Shown: positions 45,344-53,680, counted from the stretch's first letter. The stretch is DNA of 64,000 nt from Scardovia wiggsiae F0424 (GCF_000269605.1 NZ_AKCI01000001.1:1178001-1242000); one strand, 5' to 3'. Notes: generated from the letters alone by a model not told the origin. Numbers and translations: made by a program.

Positions 45344-46553
45344 TATACTTTCCTAAATCTGATAACCCATTACTACTTAGCGTAACTTCTTCCCCTGTAT
45401 ATAGATATACTGGTAAATCCCCAAGCATATTAAAATCTCTTTTATTTGTTAAAGTATACGCACCAAAATTTGTTACTACCAGCTTATCGCCGATACTAGT
45501 TTCTTCAGGAATATCAAGTGTCGGTGTGCGTAACACATTCTCGCCGCCGAAAAAATCATTCTCATATAAAGTATTACCTGCTAGAATAGCTGGTCGTGTG
45601 GGGTTGTCTTTAACTGATTGCCGTATCTTATCTAAACTGAATACTTTAGGAACATGCCATGGTGAAAAATTCCAAGCGGAGGAATCTACCTGTACTATGT
45701 CATATCCATAATACTTATGAGAATGCTCTATTGATTGAATAGTAGTTACTAAATAACCATGAGGTCCTGAGATAGCAGCACCGGGCTCAAATCTAAATTT
45801 GATTGAACGATTAATGTTATATGCTTTAACCAGCTCACTCACCTGTTTAAAAACGTAGCGAGCTTTTGCACGATTTACATATAAATCATAAAAGCCACCG
45901 CCAAAATCTATATACTGAATTGTACTGATTGATTTTGCTACCATAAGTGCATATTGTAACTCATATAAAAATCGAGGAGGCGCAAGCTGCCCAATATGAA
46001 AATGAATCCTAGTTACGGTTAAACTCCCTTGTTCGAGGAGTGAGTGTAAACGCGTATCTGCTACGTTAACGCCGAATCTACTATTATTGGCAAAAGTATC
46101 GTTCCCATCTAGCTCTTTAGGTAATTCCAGCCTCAATCGTAACCCAATATTTGATCCTGGAAAATTATTTACGATAAACTGTAGTTGATCTAATGAGCAA
46201 ACATCCAGATCAGTTCCTTCTTCAAACATGGTAGAGATCTGGCTAACAACTGAGAAGCTAGGACCCGTGGCGGATATCTCTCTAAAATCATTCTTTCTTG
46301 CATAATCGTATTCTTTTGGAGAAGCAGTATCCGCCCCCAATCCCGCATCTACAAAAACCTTTAAAACCTCAGGAACATAGCAAGCTTTCAAAGCACAGTT
46401 CAACTTCGCATTTGGAATTAATGAAACATCTAGTTTATACTGTTCAATAGTATGTTTTATACCAGGTAAATCATAAATAAGAAACGGAGTTGGTAAAGAG
46501 TCCATAAATTGAAACATCTTTACTTTCGGCGGTGCAATGATTGGAACTTGCAT
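45336..46553 (-). CDS. Fold-III PLP decarboxylase-like protein (ODC/DAPDC family), catalytic Cys missing
   Basis: 405 residues from the ATG at 46553. Schiff-base Lys56 lies in CALKACY, His in IHFHIGQ (184-186), the glycine loop is FGGGF (217-221), and EPGAAI (256-261) binds the PLP phosphate. The late GAY motif (NFGAYTLTNKRDFN) is kept. The usual GPTCDGxD motif with the essential Cys is GNTLYEND (326-333), so Cys is Leu and Asp is Tyr. Relatives decarboxylate ornithine, lysine, diaminopimelate or carboxynorspermidine. An in-frame ATG at 46583 lies inside the hairpin and is less likely. Confidence 0.82.
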   Translation of the reverse strand: MQVPIIAPPKVKMFQFMDSLPTPFLIYDLPGIKHTIEQYKLDVSLIPNAKLNCALKACYVPEVLKVFVDAGLGADTASPKEYDYARKNDFREISATGPSFSVVSQISTMFEEGTDLDVCSLDQLQFIVNNFPGSNIGLRLRLELPKELDGNDTFANNSRFGVNVADTRLHSLLEQGSLTVTRIHFHIGQLAPPRFLYELQYALMVAKSISTIQYIDFGGGFYDLYVNRAKARYVFKQVSELVKAYNINRSIKFRFEPGAAISGPHGYLVTTIQSIEHSHKYYGYDIVQVDSSAWNFSPWHVPKVFSLDKIRQSVKDNPTRPAILAGNTLYENDFFGGENVLRTPTLDIPEETSIGDKLVVTNFGAYTLTNKRDFNMLGDLPVYLYTGEEVTLSSNGLSDLGKYNG

Positions 46554-46573
46554 ACCATATTCTTCTTTCATAT

Positions 46574-46611
46574 ATCTCGTCATACATATCTAAAGATATG
46601 TATGACGAGAT
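46574..46611 (-). terminator. Perfect 18-bp hairpin between precursor and enzyme genes
   Basis: Arms at 46574-46591 and 46594-46611 (ATCTCGTCATACATATCT and its exact complement) with a 2-nt loop. It begins 4 nt after the precursor stop and ends about 20 nt before the decarboxylase start. No T-run follows, so it likely causes partial read-through or protects the short upstream mRNA, giving more precursor than enzyme. Confidence 0.75.
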
Positions 46612-46615
46612 GGTT

Positions 46616-46813
46616 CTAATCTCCGAAATCTCCCATTCGACGTGGACGACTTCCACCCATAGCAGCAAAATCAGTTCTGATATCAACTGTACTTTCAGAG
46701 ATAACGGCAAAATCACTTTCGATTTCCGAACTAAACTCTTCAAAAGTCAAAGTATCACTGGCTTTCAACTCTGCTAAAGCTGATTCCAGCTCTTTAACTG
46801 CATTCGGTGTCAT
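46616..46813 (-). CDS. Precursor-like peptide, 65 residues
   Basis: Starts at ATG 46813, with a strong AAGGAGG 6 nt upstream. The first about 54 residues are acidic and helical-looking, like a leader (VKELESALAELKASD, LTFEEFSSEIESDFAV), ending in AAMGG. The 11-residue tail is SRPRRMGDFGD, with Arg56, Arg58 and Arg59. No Cys and few Ser/Thr in the tail argue against lanthipeptide, sactipeptide or thiazole chemistry. The Arg-rich tail fits the ureohydrolase in the same operon. A GG site suggests leader removal, but neither exporter has a C39 domain. Homology is not recognised; the assignment rests on size, layout and ribosome-binding site. Confidence 0.75.
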   Translation of the reverse strand: MTPNAVKELESALAELKASDTLTFEEFSSEIESDFAVISESTVDIRTDFAAMGGSRPRRMGDFGD

Positions 46814-46886
46814 TATACCCTCCTTTCTTAGTTTAGCTTTGCAACAAAGCTTAATACATTCGCGCGACAAATAAAATAAACGAATA

Positions 46887-49196
46887 TTATTTCCGCTGCC
46901 TGCCGCTTTTATCGAAAATCAGCCCCGCGAATGCAGGCAGCACGAAATAGAGCGGAACGGGGTACCAGTACAGGGCAGCGGGCGATGCGATAAGCTGGAG
47001 CACAAACATAAGCAGGAACACCCATGCCGCCAGCGCCAGCCAGCGCCTGCGCGTCAGCAGGTACAGCCCTGCTGCCAGCGGGATCAGCGTTACATACAGC
47101 CCCATAGAACTGAAGAAAATATCGATCTGCTGCAGCACCCTGTCAGACAGCGCCTCGGGCTGTTTCTCAAGCGGCACATCGCACTGGCTCCCCTGGGCCT
47201 GGCATTCCAGAAGCCGTGCCCTGGCTTCATCAGAACTTTCAGCACGGTTTTTGAAATACTTCCCCGCGCAAAGCTGCCATTCACGTTTTGCGTCTGAAGC
47301 TCCCCGGTCGCCGTCCCTAAGCGGGGCAAGCGCGCGCTCGGCGAGCCCGGGATCATGCACTTCCCTCCCCCACTGGGCCATATATGCTTCATCGAACAGA
47401 TATGCAGATGATGAAGGGTATACGAACGGTTTCTGGGTAGAGAACCATGGCTGCCACACGAATGCGTATGCTTTGGCGTATTCCTTGAAATTCCGCTTGT
47501 CCTTAAGCCCGATCCTGAGCCACAGTTTGATGAAATCCGCCCTGTGCTGCGAAACAATTTTGTATTTTATAGTGTACATCGTCTCATCTTCACGGGAAGG
47601 GTTATAAAACTCCACCGCATCAGACAGCTTCATATACGTATTGATCTCCCGGCGGTCGGAATCCGTCAGGCCGGCTGGGTTATACCTCCCTACCCTGGCA
47701 ATCGGCTGGGAGAAAAAGCCGTACAGTTCCAGCGGCGGCCACTGGGCTGCCCCCGCCAGTTTCGCTGAGGCCGGATCCCAGATGCCAAGCACCGCAGCCA
47801 TTGGGATAACCAGTGCGCACAAGGTTTGTATGATAGCACGGCGGGGGCGGCGTGGACGCAGTGCGCCTGCTGCAGCAACAGCATATCCGGGTTTGGCCTG
47901 CGCGGAGGCTGATGCATGGCTGTTGTTCTCTGCTGAGTTTCCGCTGCCTGCCGCTTTTACCCTGCGGCCGGGAGCCAGCACTGCAGCAATCAGAAAGATA
48001 CCGGAAACTGCAAGTATTTCAATCCCTGTACGCTTGATCGCCAGGAAGAAAGCAGCGAGGATCATAAAAGATACCAGTACCGGCCAGCGCCTGAGCACCT
48101 GCCCGCGTGTCAGGCATGCTTCGATAAATATCAGCGCCAGCGGAGCCATAACGATCGCCCACAACGAATCTTTGCTCATAGTCGGTACGACCCCGGCAAC
48201 GACATATCCTGTGGTGAAAAACACCATAGTGAGCCACAGTACGGCAGCAGGGACACCGCGCTTGCGCATGTAGCACAGCACCAGTGCGCATGCCAGGGAA
48301 AGGAAGGCTGTCTGGATTATGGTATACACCATCAGGCCATAAAAGACATTCCCCATCGCCTGGCCTATCCGCCAGAACAGGCCGAAGATAAAGGTCCCCA
48401 TAAGAGGGTGGCGGGTATAATAGCCGTGGTACCCCTGCGACTGGAAATACTGCGCAAGCGTATCGTCGCGGAGGGCGCCCGGCCAATAGACCATAAGCCA
48501 GGGGATCCAGCTGACGGCTATTGCTGTCCAGAAAATAAGCAGATATTTTTTAGCGGCTGCGCCGAACGTTACAGGCTGCATACGTCCAAAAACATGTGCG
48601 GTAAACCGTGACAGCCGGCTCCCGCTATCCGGGAAGCTGCCGCCCCGGAGGTTGCTAACGCTATCGCTGCTGGTACCGCTGCTGGTACCGCCGCTGATGC
48701 CGGTGCTGCGGGTACCGCTGCCGCGGCGCTTCGTCCAATCCGCCCAGCGGAAAATAACCAGTGTCACCAGATACGCCGCGATACCGAAAACGACTCCGCG
48801 CTCAACCGCGACAGTCCTCAAATATGGCGCCGAAGAGCCCTCAAACTGTGCAAGGCCGTCAACTACGCAGCTCAGGCAGGCAAGACCGCCGGCAATAACA
48901 CCGAAAACCAGCGCAGCCGGATCCGCAAGGAACCTGACCGTGCTGCCCAGTACGTTCAGTGCACGGCGGGTACCCAGTGCCGGTCCGGAGGCAGAAGCAG
49001 AGGGAGGGACGCAAGCAGCAGGGGCAGCATCAGCAGCCTGCACCTGTATATCCTGCCTGGTATCGCTGCCCTGCATTGCGGCTTCCGCGCGGCCCCCGAC
49101 GGCCTGCCGGCTGGTGTGCTCAGTTTCCATAATTGCCTTAACCTGCTTTATTTCTTCCGTATCCTTCGACCCCTTCAGCCTCCCGGGCCCGCGCAT
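46887..49196 (-). CDS. Large multi-pass membrane protein (DUF6020-like, possible GT-C)
   Basis: 769 residues. A polar N-terminus of about 75 residues precedes some 12 membrane helices, a C-terminal extracellular region (around YAFVWQPWFSTQKPFVYPSS), and two final helices. YWPGALRDDTLAQYFQSQGY has an Asp-Asp pair in the first large loop, as in GT-C glycosyltransferases that use lipid-linked sugars. It is the last gene of a glycan operon, so a role in modifying or polymerising the exported glycan is likely. An alternative start at 49130 has AAGG 5 nt upstream. A 22-bp sequence near its 3' end is repeated inside the gene. Confidence 0.65.
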   Translation of the reverse strand: MRGPGRLKGSKDTEEIKQVKAIMETEHTSRQAVGGRAEAAMQGSDTRQDIQVQAADAAPAACVPPSASASGPALGTRRALNVLGSTVRFLADPAALVFGVIAGGLACLSCVVDGLAQFEGSSAPYLRTVAVERGVVFGIAAYLVTLVIFRWADWTKRRGSGTRSTGISGGTSSGTSSDSVSNLRGGSFPDSGSRLSRFTAHVFGRMQPVTFGAAAKKYLLIFWTAIAVSWIPWLMVYWPGALRDDTLAQYFQSQGYHGYYTRHPLMGTFIFGLFWRIGQAMGNVFYGLMVYTIIQTAFLSLACALVLCYMRKRGVPAAVLWLTMVFFTTGYVVAGVVPTMSKDSLWAIVMAPLALIFIEACLTRGQVLRRWPVLVSFMILAAFFLAIKRTGIEILAVSGIFLIAAVLAPGRRVKAAGSGNSAENNSHASASAQAKPGYAVAAAGALRPRRPRRAIIQTLCALVIPMAAVLGIWDPASAKLAGAAQWPPLELYGFFSQPIARVGRYNPAGLTDSDRREINTYMKLSDAVEFYNPSREDETMYTIKYKIVSQHRADFIKLWLRIGLKDKRNFKEYAKAYAFVWQPWFSTQKPFVYPSSSAYLFDEAYMAQWGREVHDPGLAERALAPLRDGDRGASDAKREWQLCAGKYFKNRAESSDEARARLLECQAQGSQCDVPLEKQPEALSDRVLQQIDIFFSSMGLYVTLIPLAAGLYLLTRRRWLALAAWVFLLMFVLQLIASPAALYWYPVPLYFVLPAFAGLIFDKSGRQRK
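46890..46911. repeat. 22-bp direct repeat, copy at gene end
   Basis: The 22 bp ending in CCGCTGCCTGCCGCTTTTA recur exactly at 47938-47959. This copy encodes the last residues of the DUF6020-like protein in a different frame from the inner copy and abuts the A+T-rich cassette. Confidence 0.7.
47938..47959. repeat. 22-bp direct repeat, internal copy
   Basis: Exact match to 46890-46911, same orientation, inside the same gene in a linker encoding KAAGSGNSAENN. Frames differ between copies, so it is not conserved protein sequence. Confidence 0.7.
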
Positions 49197-49211
49197 CCCT
49201 GCCGGCTCCCG

Positions 49212-51287
49212 CTACTCCTGCTCAAAAATATGTTCCCATGAACTCAGAGACGCCATATCATAATCAGCATACTCCCGGGCAAGCTTTTTCCAGTTTTTCA
49301 GGATAGTGCGAGTAAGGCGGGCATTCTCCAGCATCCCCTGACGTGCACGCCTGTCATCGCGCCTGACCCACGCCACGGTATTGCCGTCAGGGGCTGTCAG
49401 AAGTGCCGAATCAAGGTCGCGCAGTGCTATGCCTGCCCAGGAAGCATCTTTTGCTGGGACGGCAATATCAGGACGGGAAGGATGCCCCTGCTTCCGCTTC
49501 GCACCGCCTGCAAACCCCGCTGCGGCACAGCGCCCGAGAAGCCCCAGGACAGCCTTATAATAATCCTTCATAGTCAGGCTTTCACGGCGTTTGCCGTGCG
49601 AAGCCATCTCCCCTGCCGGCTCAGGGAAATCCTCAAAACTGCTTTTCACCTGCGCATCATCAAACTGCGCACGCAGGGATTTCACCTCGTCAAGCTTCAC
49701 AGGCAGGCTCCGGACAATATATTCCGGTCCTTTAAGGATATCTTTCAGGCCCATTGTATGCAGTGCGAGGGCAGAGTAGAGGAACCGCAGGCTGACGCTT
49801 GCATCCCACCGCAGATTCTCCAGAAGCATGCGCGGAGGATGGTCCGGGAAGCACAGCAGCGCAGATATCCACCGGTTACGCTGGATGAAATATTCTTCCC
49901 AGCCGCGCGTAGGGTCTTTATCGTGCCACGCCTGATGCCAGACTGCCACGCCGGGAAGGCATACAGTCGGGCAGCCGTGGCGCCTGGCCCGCAGGCAGAA
50001 CTCGATATCATCAAATTTGATGAAGAACGGCTGGGACAGGCCGATCTCCCTAAGGACAGCTACAGGGATAAGGCACATCCACCATCCGTTATAATCGCTG
50101 TCCACCCGCTGATGCCGTTCAGGGGCGTCACGGAGAGGGCTGGCCGCAAAATCAAAATTATAATCAAGCCCGGCAGACGGCATATTCCACATGCGCGAAG
50201 AGTTGATGCGCTCACCCTGGGTATACAGTACGGTGCGGTTATCAAGATGGAACATCGCGCCGCCAACAAGCAGCGGCTTTACCGCGTAATCTTCAAACTG
50301 TACGGCGCGGAGGATAGATTCAGGCTCGCTGACGGCATCATCATCGGGAAGGAGCACATAATCGCTCCGGCCTGCTTTCACAGTTTCATACATGCCGCGC
50401 GAATAGCCGCCTGAACCGCCCAGGTTACGCTGGCAGATATAGGAGAGCTGGCCGCCCAGCTCAGCCGACACCTGCTCAAAACCGGGCTGGCTTTCCACAC
50501 GGTCCGTCCCCTGGTCGACACAGTACACAGTGTCGATACGCCGGCGCAGTTCAGGGGCATTGGCAAGCGTCCGCAGCTGGTTAAGGCAGTATGGGGCGCG
50601 GTTGAAAGTCGTTATGGCGACTGACAGCGTCGTCTCGGCCTTTCCTCCCGACGGATGCACAGTTTTTGCCCCGCGTGGCACGGACCATCGAGCATCTGCT
50701 ATGCTCACCGGGCTGTCTGAAGCCTCAACATCAAACCAGAAGTAGCCGCCGTCCATAAGCCCGGTCAGGGGTATCTCGGCGCTGATGTCACGGAAACCGT
50801 CGGCGGCATCAACAGCTATCTCCTCTGCAGCCGCATAGATAAGCCCGCGGCCGGTAGACTTGAACAGCCGGATGGTCCCGCTGCCCTGTACCCGAGCGGA
50901 AAAACGCACTTCCCGCACAGGCGTCCACCGGCGCCAGTATGCAGCAGGGAATGCATTGAAGAAAGTGCACAGTGAAGCATGCCCGCGCCGGCGTACGGTT
51001 ATCTGCGTACGGCTGTTGACAGTGAAGGAATCGCATGTTACAGAATCGCCAATACCGCTGGTGCGCACAAGTTCCTGGAACTTACCCCGGGTCATGGCGC
51101 CCATATCCAGCTTCGGGAGCACGCCGGACGTTGCCAGCGCAGCTTCATTTATGCGGGGACGCGTGAAATCAATAGCGTAAAGGGGCATGACCTGCTGCCC
51201 GTCCTCAACAGGGAAGACTACACGGGATACTGCTTCCCAGCTGCCGCCTTTACTGCCGGCAGTTTTACCGCGCTTTCTGCGTACCAT
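49212..51287 (-). CDS. GlfT2-like galactofuranosyltransferase
   Basis: 691 residues. An N-terminal beta-sandwich is followed by a GT2 (GT-A) core: TLSVAITTFNRAPYCL, the metal-binding DDD in YVLLPDDDAVSEPES, FIKFDDIEFCLRARRHG and VWHQAWHDKDP. The order and motifs match mycobacterial GlfT2, which polymerises galactofuranose from UDP-Galf onto a polyprenyl-linked acceptor. A helical C-terminal domain follows. AAGGTGG precedes the ATG. It sits with a Wzm/Wzt exporter and a second GlfT-type enzyme, in line with a galactan pathway. The UDP-galactopyranose mutase is not in the window. Confidence 0.88.
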   Translation of the reverse strand: MVRRKRGKTAGSKGGSWEAVSRVVFPVEDGQQVMPLYAIDFTRPRINEAALATSGVLPKLDMGAMTRGKFQELVRTSGIGDSVTCDSFTVNSRTQITVRRRGHASLCTFFNAFPAAYWRRWTPVREVRFSARVQGSGTIRLFKSTGRGLIYAAAEEIAVDAADGFRDISAEIPLTGLMDGGYFWFDVEASDSPVSIADARWSVPRGAKTVHPSGGKAETTLSVAITTFNRAPYCLNQLRTLANAPELRRRIDTVYCVDQGTDRVESQPGFEQVSAELGGQLSYICQRNLGGSGGYSRGMYETVKAGRSDYVLLPDDDAVSEPESILRAVQFEDYAVKPLLVGGAMFHLDNRTVLYTQGERINSSRMWNMPSAGLDYNFDFAASPLRDAPERHQRVDSDYNGWWMCLIPVAVLREIGLSQPFFIKFDDIEFCLRARRHGCPTVCLPGVAVWHQAWHDKDPTRGWEEYFIQRNRWISALLCFPDHPPRMLLENLRWDASVSLRFLYSALALHTMGLKDILKGPEYIVRSLPVKLDEVKSLRAQFDDAQVKSSFEDFPEPAGEMASHGKRRESLTMKDYYKAVLGLLGRCAAAGFAGGAKRKQGHPSRPDIAVPAKDASWAGIALRDLDSALLTAPDGNTVAWVRRDDRRARQGMLENARLTRTILKNWKKLAREYADYDMASLSSWEHIFEQE

Positions 51288-51350
51288 ATTTCCACCTTAC
51301 ACCATCTGCCCATCCTGCGATGGGAATTACCCTCTTACTGAGTTGCTGAG

Positions 51351-52745
51351 TCACTGACGCTGGATATATTCGATCTGCGAAGGGTCTTCCGGGGTTATCC
51401 TCAGCACCCGGTCGCTCAGCAGCGCATAGTCGCTGTTCCGCTTATCACGGACCACAAAATCGCAGGCATTATCATCGATCGCCACGGCAACGAATTCCGC
51501 GGTATCAGGATCCTCCGCGCTGCCTTTCCACAGCGAAGTCACAAGCCTGAATTCGCCGTTGTTGAAAAGGTCCAGAGGCAGTTCGAACCGTACCGTATGA
51601 TGCCCGTGCTGCAGGGCTTTCAGATTATGGTTGCCCGTATCATATGTTATGCCTCCGCGCCTTATATCATGCAGGGCGATAGCCAGGTAGAAATCACCGG
51701 GCTCGTCAAAACTGTATTCCACATCAAACCGGAAGATATCCGAGCTGCTGTTGACCATTGATGATACAGCAGAAGTCTTCAGGATGGGGCACCGCTCATT
51801 GAGCCCGTTCGCATACCCGCCGTTTTCCTTCCGCCTGCGACTGGCCTCAGCTTTTTCCGCCTCCAGGTTGGCAAGGGTATACTGCTTTGATACCGACTCC
51901 GGATCCCCAATCGACCTGACGGTACCATCAGAAATCATCATGGCACGGGTGCAGTATTTTGTTACCGAACCCATATCATGGGTCACCAGGATAACCGTTT
52001 TGCCCGGGTCCCGCTTGATCTCCGTAAAGAAATCGTCGCATTTGCGCTGGAATGCCTCGTCCCCCACAGCAAGCACCTCGTCAAGCACAAGGATATCCCC
52101 CTGGGCTTTGATGGCAACAGAGAACGCAAGCCTTACCTGCATGCCTGAAGAATAATTTTTAAGCTTCTGATCCATGAATTCTTCAAGCTCGGCGAATTCA
52201 ACGATATCATCGTACATACGGTCAACTTCCCGGCGCGTGAAGCCCAGCAGCGCACCGTTCAGATATACATTTTCGCGTCCCGTCAGCTCAGGGTTGAAAC
52301 CGACGCCAAGCTCAATGAACGGCACGAGTTTACCCGAAACCGAGACCTCACCCTTTTCCGGATAGTATATCTGGGAAATGATCTTAAGGAGCGTCGATTT
52401 CCCGCCGCCGTTACGCCCGACGATGCCGAAGAACTCGCCCTGGTGGACATCAAAACTGATATCTTTAAGGACTTCCTGCCGTGTATAGCCTTTGATGCCT
52501 TTTGTCCAGTTGATGAACGCCTGCTTGATGCCGGTCGCCTGCTCAGTAGGCAGTTTGAAAGATTTGGACACATGCTGTGCGGAAAGCACGACAGGAGCAG
52601 CCATATAGTCGCGCCTGGAAGCAGCTTCCCTGCTCTGCCCGTGCATATCCTTTTCCCCGGAACCTGCGGAATCCTGCTTATTATCAGCGGCCTCACTCTG
52701 GGCCGGCGGCACATGGAGGCCCTGCGGCTTACCCGGTTTACCCAT
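51351..52745 (-). CDS. wzt: Polysaccharide ABC exporter ATPase (Wzt-like)
   Basis: 464 residues. Walker A GRNGGGKST, signature NYSSGMQVRLAFSVAI, Walker B ILVLDEVLAVGD and HDMGSV are typical of O-antigen or galactan export ATPases. About 180 further residues form a Wzt-C-like beta domain (VEYSFDEPGDFYLAIALHDI) that in O-antigen systems recognises the glycan cap. About 60 polar residues precede the ATPase part. The start overlaps the permease stop (TAATG); GGAGGTGATG lies upstream. Confidence 0.92.
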   Translation of the reverse strand: MGKPGKPQGLHVPPAQSEAADNKQDSAGSGEKDMHGQSREAASRRDYMAAPVVLSAQHVSKSFKLPTEQATGIKQAFINWTKGIKGYTRQEVLKDISFDVHQGEFFGIVGRNGGGKSTLLKIISQIYYPEKGEVSVSGKLVPFIELGVGFNPELTGRENVYLNGALLGFTRREVDRMYDDIVEFAELEEFMDQKLKNYSSGMQVRLAFSVAIKAQGDILVLDEVLAVGDEAFQRKCDDFFTEIKRDPGKTVILVTHDMGSVTKYCTRAMMISDGTVRSIGDPESVSKQYTLANLEAEKAEASRRRKENGGYANGLNERCPILKTSAVSSMVNSSSDIFRFDVEYSFDEPGDFYLAIALHDIRRGGITYDTGNHNLKALQHGHHTVRFELPLDLFNNGEFRLVTSLWKGSAEDPDTAEFVAVAIDDNACDFVVRDKRNSDYALLSDRVLRITPEDPSQIEYIQRQ

Positions 52746-53593
52746 TACATCACCTCCGCGAACTTGCGGCTGTTGCGCCTGAAAAGCCAGACAGCGAACC
52801 ACAGCAGGACAGCTGTGAACACCAGGGGGAAGAATTTCCCGCACCAGCCGATAGCTGAATTGCCGTACATCGTCCATATTGTCTGCTGGTTCTCAGCATC
52901 TATGAGGTTATGCCTGATATCCTGTATCGACTGGGCAATAGGGTTCAGCAGTTCCAGTTTCGCAAAAACCTTCATTACCCCCCCCCTCTCCGAGACGAGG
53001 CTTAACGGGTAGATAATAGGCATGGCATAGAAAATAAGCTGCTGGAGCACTTCCCAGATATGCGCGATATCGCGGAAATAGGCATACATGGTCGCCATGA
53101 TAAGCGTCATTGCCAGGGTCACAGCATACAGCTCGATAATATTCAGCGGCAGCAATAAAGCCCACCACGTAAAATTGACACGCAGCGCCACGGCAAAGAC
53201 AAGCACGACAAGGAGGTTGATCGCATAGCTGATCAATGCCCCGACAGTTGCAGAAACCACCACAATATAGTTGGGGAAATGGATCTTCCGCAGGAGGTCC
53301 CCTCTGTCAACAATGGACCGCAGGCCAGTATTGACGGATTCCGTCACGAACTGCCATGAACTGATACCGGCCAGGAGGACTACCGGATAAGTAGGCGTGC
53401 CGTCAGTCATGCGCAGGAAACGCGCGAAAACGAAATACATGACTACGAACAGCAGCAGCGGCTTGAGCACTGACCACAGCACGCCGAGGAAGGACCCCTG
53501 GTACCGCAGTTTGAAATCAGTCTTGACAAGCCCTTTAAGGACAGTCCACGCATAACCGTAGCGCTTCTTCAATCGGTTTTCCACTTGGTTCAT
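52745..53593 (-). CDS. wzm: Polysaccharide ABC exporter permease (Wzm-like)
   Basis: 282 residues, six membrane helices of the ABC-2 type. FKLRYQGSFLGVLWSVLKPL at the N-terminus and YPLSLVSERGG plus NPIAQSIQDIRH near the end are typical. The ATG at 53593 is chosen because AGAGG lies 6 nt upstream. It partners with the downstream ATPase to flip a lipid-linked glycan across the membrane. Confidence 0.92.
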   Translation of the reverse strand: MNQVENRLKKRYGYAWTVLKGLVKTDFKLRYQGSFLGVLWSVLKPLLLFVVMYFVFARFLRMTDGTPTYPVVLLAGISSWQFVTESVNTGLRSIVDRGDLLRKIHFPNYIVVVSATVGALISYAINLLVVLVFAVALRVNFTWWALLLPLNIIELYAVTLAMTLIMATMYAYFRDIAHIWEVLQQLIFYAMPIIYPLSLVSERGGVMKVFAKLELLNPIAQSIQDIRHNLIDAENQQTIWTMYGNSAIGWCGKFFPLVFTAVLLWFAVWLFRRNSRKFAEVM

Positions 53594-53680
53594 CTCATTC
53601 CTCTGCCTGCGGTGCGCGGCGTCCAATCACATCATGCATGCACACCTGTGACCGGCTGCTGACCCATAGGCAGATAAAGG

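Larger units (their letters stand above)
39201..46886. other. A+T-rich biosynthetic cassette (RiPP-like island)
   Basis: Six genes read in one direction (minus strand), tightly packed or overlapping, flanked by higher-G+C housekeeping genes. The base and codon use are visibly more A+T-rich than on either side, suggesting transfer. No integrase, transposase or flanking direct repeats were seen. Order of transcription: precursor-like peptide, hairpin, fold-III PLP decarboxylase, fold-I PLP enzyme, two ABC half-exporters, PqqD-like/ureohydrolase fusion. No radical SAM, LanB/LanM, YcaO, ATP-grasp or C39 protease gene is present. Confidence 0.7.

Noticed and set aside
46471-46743. 90-residue frame overlapping precursor and decarboxylase on the same strand
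   Set aside because: It lies out of frame across the hairpin and two better-supported genes, with no ribosome-binding site.
46616-46870. Longer 84-residue reading of the precursor gene
   Set aside because: The extra 19 residues have no ribosome-binding site; the ATG at 46813 has AAGGAGG at ideal spacing.
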